NCBI RefSeq assembly: GCF_014649035.1
Contig: NZ_BMSG01000006.1
Coordinates: forward strand, 1 to 64,000
Length of the DNA: 64,000 bases
Source: Streptomyces sindenensis
GTDB lineage: Bacteria; Actinomycetota; Actinomycetes; Streptomycetales; Streptomycetaceae
Reading direction: 5' to 3'
Within the stretch, counting starts at the first letter, position 1. The number at the start of each line of letters is the position of its first letter. The translations under genes and the position numbers were made by a program. Shown piece after piece: positions 59,850 to 64,000 of this stretch. Under the pieces are notes generated by a model that worked only from the letters and a program-made list of their open reading frames with translations, made no database searches and was not told the DNA's origin.

Positions 59850-60467
59850 ATGCCAGCTCGGATTGACCTCGAACAGCGCCGCAAGGACGTCATTGAGGCG
59901 GCCTTTCGCCTTTTGGCCGCCGAAGGAATCACCGGCCTTTCGCTGCGGAAGGTCGCTGCCGAGTCGGGGCTGAACATCGGGTCTGTGCGCCATTATTTCG
60001 ACGATCACCGCAATCTTCTCGTCGCGGCCGTAACCGAGGTCGGCGACCGTATGGGTAAGAGGCTCACGCGATATTCGACCGACACCCTGGTCGGGCTCGA
60101 CGGTGAACCCGCGGTGGACGCTCTGCAGGCTCTGCTGGAGGAGTTGCTACCGCTCGACGACGAACGGCGCGTCGAGTCGATCGTGCTGACCGAGTTCATC
60201 GTCGCCGCACGGGTGAATCCGATCTTCCGCCCGGTGACCGAGCAGATGGCCGCCGACATGCGGCAGGTCATCACGCATGCGCTGGGCGTTCTCGACGTGT
60301 CTGAGCCGGCCGAAGAGGCGGAGCGGCTCATCGCGATCCTGGGGGGACTGATCCTCGACGCGGTGACACCGCACGGATCGCTCGGCGACGAACGTATTCG
60401 CAGGACGTTGCGGGCCCATCTGCGCTCGGTGCTGGTGGCCGGACGCGAAGGCCGCCCGGTGGCCTGA
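59850..60467 (+). CDS. TetR-family transcriptional regulator
   Basis: 205-aa repressor. The N-terminal HTH is RRKDVIEAAFRLLAAEGITGLSLRKVAAESGLNIGSVRHYFDDHRNLLVAAV. The C-terminal ligand domain is all-helical and shows the TetR_C_6-like pattern (LLPLDDERRVESIVLTEFIVAARVNP). It is followed after 46 bp by an MFS pump, and the ABC-F gene precedes it. The likely model is that the cluster product or a precursor releases it from the two TCACA-type operators, inducing resistance and export. Confidence 0.85.
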   Translation: MPARIDLEQRRKDVIEAAFRLLAAEGITGLSLRKVAAESGLNIGSVRHYFDDHRNLLVAAVTEVGDRMGKRLTRYSTDTLVGLDGEPAVDALQALLEELLPLDDERRVESIVLTEFIVAARVNPIFRPVTEQMAADMRQVITHALGVLDVSEPAEEAERLIAILGGLILDAVTPHGSLGDERIRRTLRAHLRSVLVAGREGRPVA

Positions 60468-60513
60468 CCTCTCGCACGGCCGGGCCTCATCCACGTACAC
60501 GAGGAGATCAGTT

Positions 60514-61707
60514 GTGCCCGCGTGGCTGTTCGCGCTGCTTGCTGCGGCTTTTGTCTTCTACACCGACGACTATGTGATCGCCGGGGTCCTGCCGGAGATC
60601 GCCCGAGACCTGGGGGTCAGCGAGGCGCAGGCCGGCCAGTTGGTGACCGTCTTCTCGCTGACGGTGGCCGTGGCCGCGCCCATCGCCGGAGTGACGCTGG
60701 CCCGGGTTCCTCGCAGGCATCTGTTCACCGCCTCCTTCGCGGTCTTCGTCGCGGCGAACCTCATGGCGGCCACGGCCGACGGCTTCGGCTTCCTGATGGC
60801 CCTGCGGGTCATGGCGGCTCTCGCGGCCGCCGCCTCGACCCCGGCGGTGTTCGCCTATGCCGCCGAGCGGGCTCCGGAGGGCCATATCGGCAGGTACGTC
60901 GCCGTGGTCGCGCTGGGCGTCACCGGCTCGATCGCGGCGGGCGTTCCGATCGGAACGTGGATCGGCGGCCACTTCGGCTGGCGGGCGACCTTCCTCGCGA
61001 TGGCGGCGGCCGGTACCGCGGCGCTGCTCTTCCTGCTCGCGACCCTGGAGCGGGGGAGCGGCCCGTCCGGCGAGACTCCGAGCATTCGCGAGCAGGTACG
61101 CGCCCTGGCCAGTGCTCCCGTATCGCTCGGGATCCTCGCCAACTGCGTGCTCATGACCGGGTCGATGATGATGCTCACCTACATGGCCACCTATCTCGAC
61201 GCGGTGAGCAGCGCCAGTGTGGACCAGCGCGCGCTGGCGTTCAGCCTCTCCGGGTTCGCCGGCATCGTCTGCATCTGGGCGGGCGGCAGAGCCACCGACC
61301 GCTGGGGGCCGGACCGTTGTCTGGTTGCCGGCATCGGCCTGTTCATCGGCATCATGGCGCTCCAGGGGGTCCTCTGGTTCGCCCGTCCCCTGCCGTTCTC
61401 CCTCCTCGTCGTCGTGGGCACGGTCTGGGGCGGCATGGCCTTCTGGAACTCCCCGGCGATCCAGGCCCGCCTCTATCTGCTCGCCGGACCATCCGCGGCC
61501 CAGGCGCTGGCCCTCAACACCTCCGGGACGTATCTCGGGGTCTCCCTGGGCGGGGCCGTCGGAGGTCTGACCGTGAGTGGCGTGGGGGCGGGCCATCTGC
61601 CGACCGTCGCCGCGGCCCTGGGGCTGACCGCCCTGGCGCTGCTGACGCTCGCCATCAAGGCGTCCAAGCGGTCGCAGAACAACGAGGCAGTCGTAGCGGA
61701 ACACTGA
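60514..61707 (+). CDS. MFS drug exporter
   Basis: 397-aa membrane protein with twelve hydrophobic segments. The opening WLFALLAAAFVFYTDDYVIAGVLPEIARDLGVSEAQAGQLVTVFSL is typical of the DHA1/AraJ-like drug/H+ antiporters. The loop-2/3 motif is GVTLARVPRRHLF, and motif C-like GVTGSIAAGVPIGTWIG lies in helix 5. GTG start, 46 bp after the TetR gene. It is the probable exporter of the antibiotic. Its stop overlaps a possible ATG of the following gene by 1 base. Confidence 0.87.
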   Translation: MPAWLFALLAAAFVFYTDDYVIAGVLPEIARDLGVSEAQAGQLVTVFSLTVAVAAPIAGVTLARVPRRHLFTASFAVFVAANLMAATADGFGFLMALRVMAALAAAASTPAVFAYAAERAPEGHIGRYVAVVALGVTGSIAAGVPIGTWIGGHFGWRATFLAMAAAGTAALLFLLATLERGSGPSGETPSIREQVRALASAPVSLGILANCVLMTGSMMMLTYMATYLDAVSSASVDQRALAFSLSGFAGIVCIWAGGRATDRWGPDRCLVAGIGLFIGIMALQGVLWFARPLPFSLLVVVGTVWGGMAFWNSPAIQARLYLLAGPSAAQALALNTSGTYLGVSLGGAVGGLTVSGVGAGHLPTVAAALGLTALALLTLAIKASKRSQNNEAVVAEH

Positions 61708-61736
61708 TGCTCGCAAGAGCGAAGGGTGGAGTCGAG

Positions 61737-62648
61737 TTGAAGAACTTCCTTCTGTTCGGTCCTGCTGACGCCACGGAAGATTTCCGCGTGTACGAACCGA
61801 TGGTGCGGAATTCGACAGCCGCGCGGTCTCTCTACGAAGAGTTCGCCGACTCCGCCGGGATTCCGGTGGGCCGACTCATAGACGGCGAAGTGCCCAGCTT
61901 TCACCCGGTGTTACTGCGCTGGCTGAAGCAGTTGGCCGGAATGCTCGCCGTGGCACGTGTTCTCGAAGAGGATCACGGGGCGGCCTCCCTCTACGGGGGC
62001 ATTTCATTGGGGGAGCTCGCCGCGCTGCGCGCGTCCGGTGCGATCACGACCGAATTCGTGGTGAAGTTCCTCCACGAGAGGCATCTCCAGGACGTCGACC
62101 GGGAAGAGGCCATCGGATTCGCGTTCGTCCCCGCTTCGCAGGACTGGCGGTACTACGAGCAGCCCGAGCGCATGACGGTCTCGTGCGACTACGGTCCGGT
62201 GCTCGGGGGCGCAGGTCGGATGATCATGGTGTCCGGCTTGCGGTCGGCCCTGGAGTCCGCACGCACGGAGGGCCCCGCGGACCTCCAGGTCGTGGACCGC
62301 GCCCTCGCTCACCAGGCGTACCATTCACCGTTCCGGGAACCGGGCCGGCAGCGGCTGGAATCGCTCCTGAAGCGGAGCACGCTCGAACGTCCGGCGACTC
62401 CGGTGGTCACTTCGATTCCCGGCAGGTACACCGTGTCGTCCGGAGCGGAGGCCGCGGACGCTCTCGTCGCCAGCGAGACCCAACCTCTCGACGTTCCGGG
62501 CCTGGTGGAGGCGTCCCGGAGTCACGCACCCGGCCGGGCGTACGTGATCAGCTCCTTCCTGCGCCAGCTGGAGATCGATTTCCACGCTCCGACCGAATAC
62601 GTGGACGACGTCTGGCTGGAACGGAAGTTCGGCCGGACATCCCCCTGA
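61737..62648 (+). CDS. Malonyl-CoA:ACP transacylase-like acyltransferase (AmiR-like)
   Basis: 303-aa protein with the FabD fold: catalytic Ser90 in GGISLGELAALRASG (GHSxG with His changed to Ile) and His196 in HQAYHSPFREPGR. PVVTSIPGRYTVSSGAEAADALV matches the C-terminal strand. The N-terminal GQGSQ oxyanion element is degenerate (LLFGPADAT). The TTG at 61737 is preferred because GGGTGGAG lies 5 bases upstream and the FabD fold begins right there; the ATG at 61707 is the alternative. In the amicetin cluster a transacylase-type protein (AmiR, from memory) attaches alpha-methylserine. TTA codon at 61911. Confidence 0.78.
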   Translation: MKNFLLFGPADATEDFRVYEPMVRNSTAARSLYEEFADSAGIPVGRLIDGEVPSFHPVLLRWLKQLAGMLAVARVLEEDHGAASLYGGISLGELAALRASGAITTEFVVKFLHERHLQDVDREEAIGFAFVPASQDWRYYEQPERMTVSCDYGPVLGGAGRMIMVSGLRSALESARTEGPADLQVVDRALAHQAYHSPFREPGRQRLESLLKRSTLERPATPVVTSIPGRYTVSSGAEAADALVASETQPLDVPGLVEASRSHAPGRAYVISSFLRQLEIDFHAPTEYVDDVWLERKFGRTSP

Positions 62649-62706
62649 GAGCGTCCGGGCCCCTTTTCGGCCTGCCTTGGACGTCATCGCATGTAAGGAA
62701 TCCCCT

Positions 62707-64000
62707 GTGCTTGAAGCTGGGCAAACAGTCATTCCCACGACCAGGTCCATCGCCGAGACGGGCTGGCAGGTACTCACCAGGGACGACCCGGATCTCGGAG
62801 CGCTGCTGGACGCCGAAGCGCGTTACCAGTCCGGTTGCTTATCGATGGTCGCGTCGGCCAGTCTGGCCCCGCCGTCCGTCCTCTGCGCGAACGGCACGGT
62901 CCTTTCCAGTGTCACCGCCGAGGGCTATCCCGGAGCCCGTTACCACCCGGGCGCCGTTCACTTCGACGGGGTGGAGACGCTCGCCGTCGAGCGCGCGAAG
63001 CGGGTCTTCCAAGCCCGGTACGCCAATGTGCAGCCGCACTCCTGCTCCTCGGCCAACCTGGCAGTCCTCGCGGCGCTGCTTCCCCGCGGGGGCCGGCTGC
63101 TCGCGCTGGACCTCGACGCGGGCGGACATCTGACGCACGGCGCCCGCGCCTCGGTCAGCGGAAAGTACTACGACGTGGCCCGCTACGAGGTCGGGTCCGA
63201 CGGGACGCTCGACTACGGGGCGATATGCGACCGCGCCCGAGAACACCGACCGGACGTCATCATCGCGGGGGCCAGCGCCTATCCCCGGTACATCGACTTC
63301 GGCCGGTTCCGGGACGTTGCCGACGAGACCGGCGCCTTCCTCCTCGCCGACATCTCCCACATCGCGGGACTGGTGGCGGCAGGGATGCACCCGAGCCCGA
63401 TCGACCATGCCCACATCACCACGACCAGCACCTACAAGCAGCTCGCCGGCCCCCGGGGCGGGCTGATCCTGCTCGGTGAGGACTATCGCAGCACCGGTCC
63501 CGACGGACGGACCAGGCTGTGGCAGCTCATGCAGCGCGCCGTCTTCCCGGGCTTCCAGGGAACCCCGGACCCGTCCTCGATCGCGGCCAAGGCGCGGGCC
63601 CTGGCGATTGCGTCGAGCGGCGACTTCCACGCGACGATGAAGCGGGTCGTCGACAACGCGAAGGTCCTGGCGGACGAGCTTCAGGCGCTCGGATACAGGG
63701 TGCTGACCGGGGGAACCGACAACCACATGGTCCTGGTCGACGCCCAGGCCGCCGGGCTCACCGGAATCATCGCCGAGCAGGCGCTGGAGGAGTGCGGGAT
63801 TCTGGTCAACCGCAACAAGATCCCCGGCGATCTGCTACCGCCGACGGTGACGGGCGGCCTGCGGTTCGGCACCAACATCCTCGCGCAGCGCGGCATGGGC
63901 CCCTTCGAGGTTCGCACGTGCGCGAGTCTCGTGCATGAAGTGCTGTCGGGGATCCAGGTGGTGGGCGCCACGCACTACGAGCTGGACGGTGCGCGCCGCG
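62707..64000 (+). CDS. Serine hydroxymethyltransferase homologue (partial, runs off the window)
   Basis: At least 431 residues with no stop before the right edge. Fold-type I PLP enzyme of the GlyA family: SVTAEGYPGARYHPG (SHMT SNKYAEGYPGxRYYGG), LLADISHIAGLVAAGMHPSP and the Schiff-base Lys244 in TTSTYKQLAGPRGGLIL (Tyr instead of the usual His before Lys). GILVNRNKIPGD and LRFGTN close the site. A cluster-specific copy fits formation of alpha-methylserine by adding a hydroxymethyl group to alanine. GTG 62707 is used although its ribosome site is weak. TTA codon at 62839. Confidence 0.88.
   Translation, partial: MLEAGQTVIPTTRSIAETGWQVLTRDDPDLGALLDAEARYQSGCLSMVASASLAPPSVLCANGTVLSSVTAEGYPGARYHPGAVHFDGVETLAVERAKRVFQARYANVQPHSCSSANLAVLAALLPRGGRLLALDLDAGGHLTHGARASVSGKYYDVARYEVGSDGTLDYGAICDRAREHRPDVIIAGASAYPRYIDFGRFRDVADETGAFLLADISHIAGLVAAGMHPSPIDHAHITTTSTYKQLAGPRGGLILLGEDYRSTGPDGRTRLWQLMQRAVFPGFQGTPDPSSIAAKARALAIASSGDFHATMKRVVDNAKVLADELQALGYRVLTGGTDNHMVLVDAQAAGLTGIIAEQALEECGILVNRNKIPGDLLPPTVTGGLRFGTNILAQRGMGPFEVRTCASLVHEVLSGIQVVGATHYELDGARR

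Noticed and set aside
41119..64000. Blasticidin/mildiomycin-type cluster instead of amicetin-type
   Set aside because: The CMP N-glycosidase-like gene is shared, but PABA, trideoxysugar and SHMT genes are not expected there, and no radical SAM or arginine-modifying gene is present.

Overview
High-GC DNA with strong G/C third-position bias, frequent GTG starts, many 4-bp ATGA/GTGA gene overlaps and rare TTA codons points to a Streptomyces chromosome. A mycothiol synthase gene and a gene order resembling the conserved pit/pst/ppk neighbourhood of Streptomyces (from memory of S. coelicolor, not checked) support this. No rRNA, tRNA, CRISPR array or insertion sequence was recognised.

Layout. (1) 80-4586: a NarL-type two-component system followed in the same direction by an ABC-2 type exporter, then a GNAT acetyltransferase. 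(2) 4606-20377: a chromosomal type IV secretion (conjugation)-like locus. The minus-strand arm encodes VirD4-like, VirB4-like, SCO6880-family, VirB6-like, VirB8-like and VirB2-like proteins. The plus-strand arm encodes a small helical protein, two paralogous alpha/beta hydrolase + lipoprotein pairs, and a VirB1-like SLT/NlpC peptidoglycan hydrolase. No relaxase is visible. (3) 20713-23797: PAP2 phosphatase, small conserved proteins, a lipoprotein, and a CsoR-type metal repressor with a matching inverted-repeat operator. (4) 23985-34021: a phosphate block, with a DUF47 protein and Pit permease facing pstSCAB, which has phased PHO-box-like repeats upstream, then ppk, CHAD and Nudix. (5) 34355-40761: YtrA-type GntR regulator with its ABC exporter, a MerR-like regulator, mshD, and a secreted 5'-nucleotidase.

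(6) 41119 to the end: a biosynthetic cluster best explained as a disaccharide pyrimidine nucleoside antibiotic of the amicetin/plicacetin type, truncated at the right edge. The gene set fits the parts of that molecule. PabAB and a PabC-like lyase would make p-aminobenzoate, and a benzoate-CoA-ligase-like enzyme would activate it. A CMP N-glycosidase-like protein would release cytosine. 2,3-dehydratase, 3-ketoreductase, PMP-dependent 3-dehydratase and 4-ketoreductase would make a 2,3,6-trideoxyhexose (amicetose). A DegT 4-aminotransferase and a methyltransferase would make a dimethylamino sugar (amosamine). Two glycosyltransferases would join the parts. A serine hydroxymethyltransferase homologue and a malonyl-transacylase-like protein would make and attach alpha-methylserine. 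An ABC-F protein, a TetR regulator and an MFS pump would provide self-protection. Several of these genes carry TTA codons, suggesting bldA control. An unusual acetyltransferase-MazG fusion in the middle of the cluster may convert CTP to CMP and is the least explained member.

All function calls come from motif recognition and remembered family knowledge; no database search was possible.
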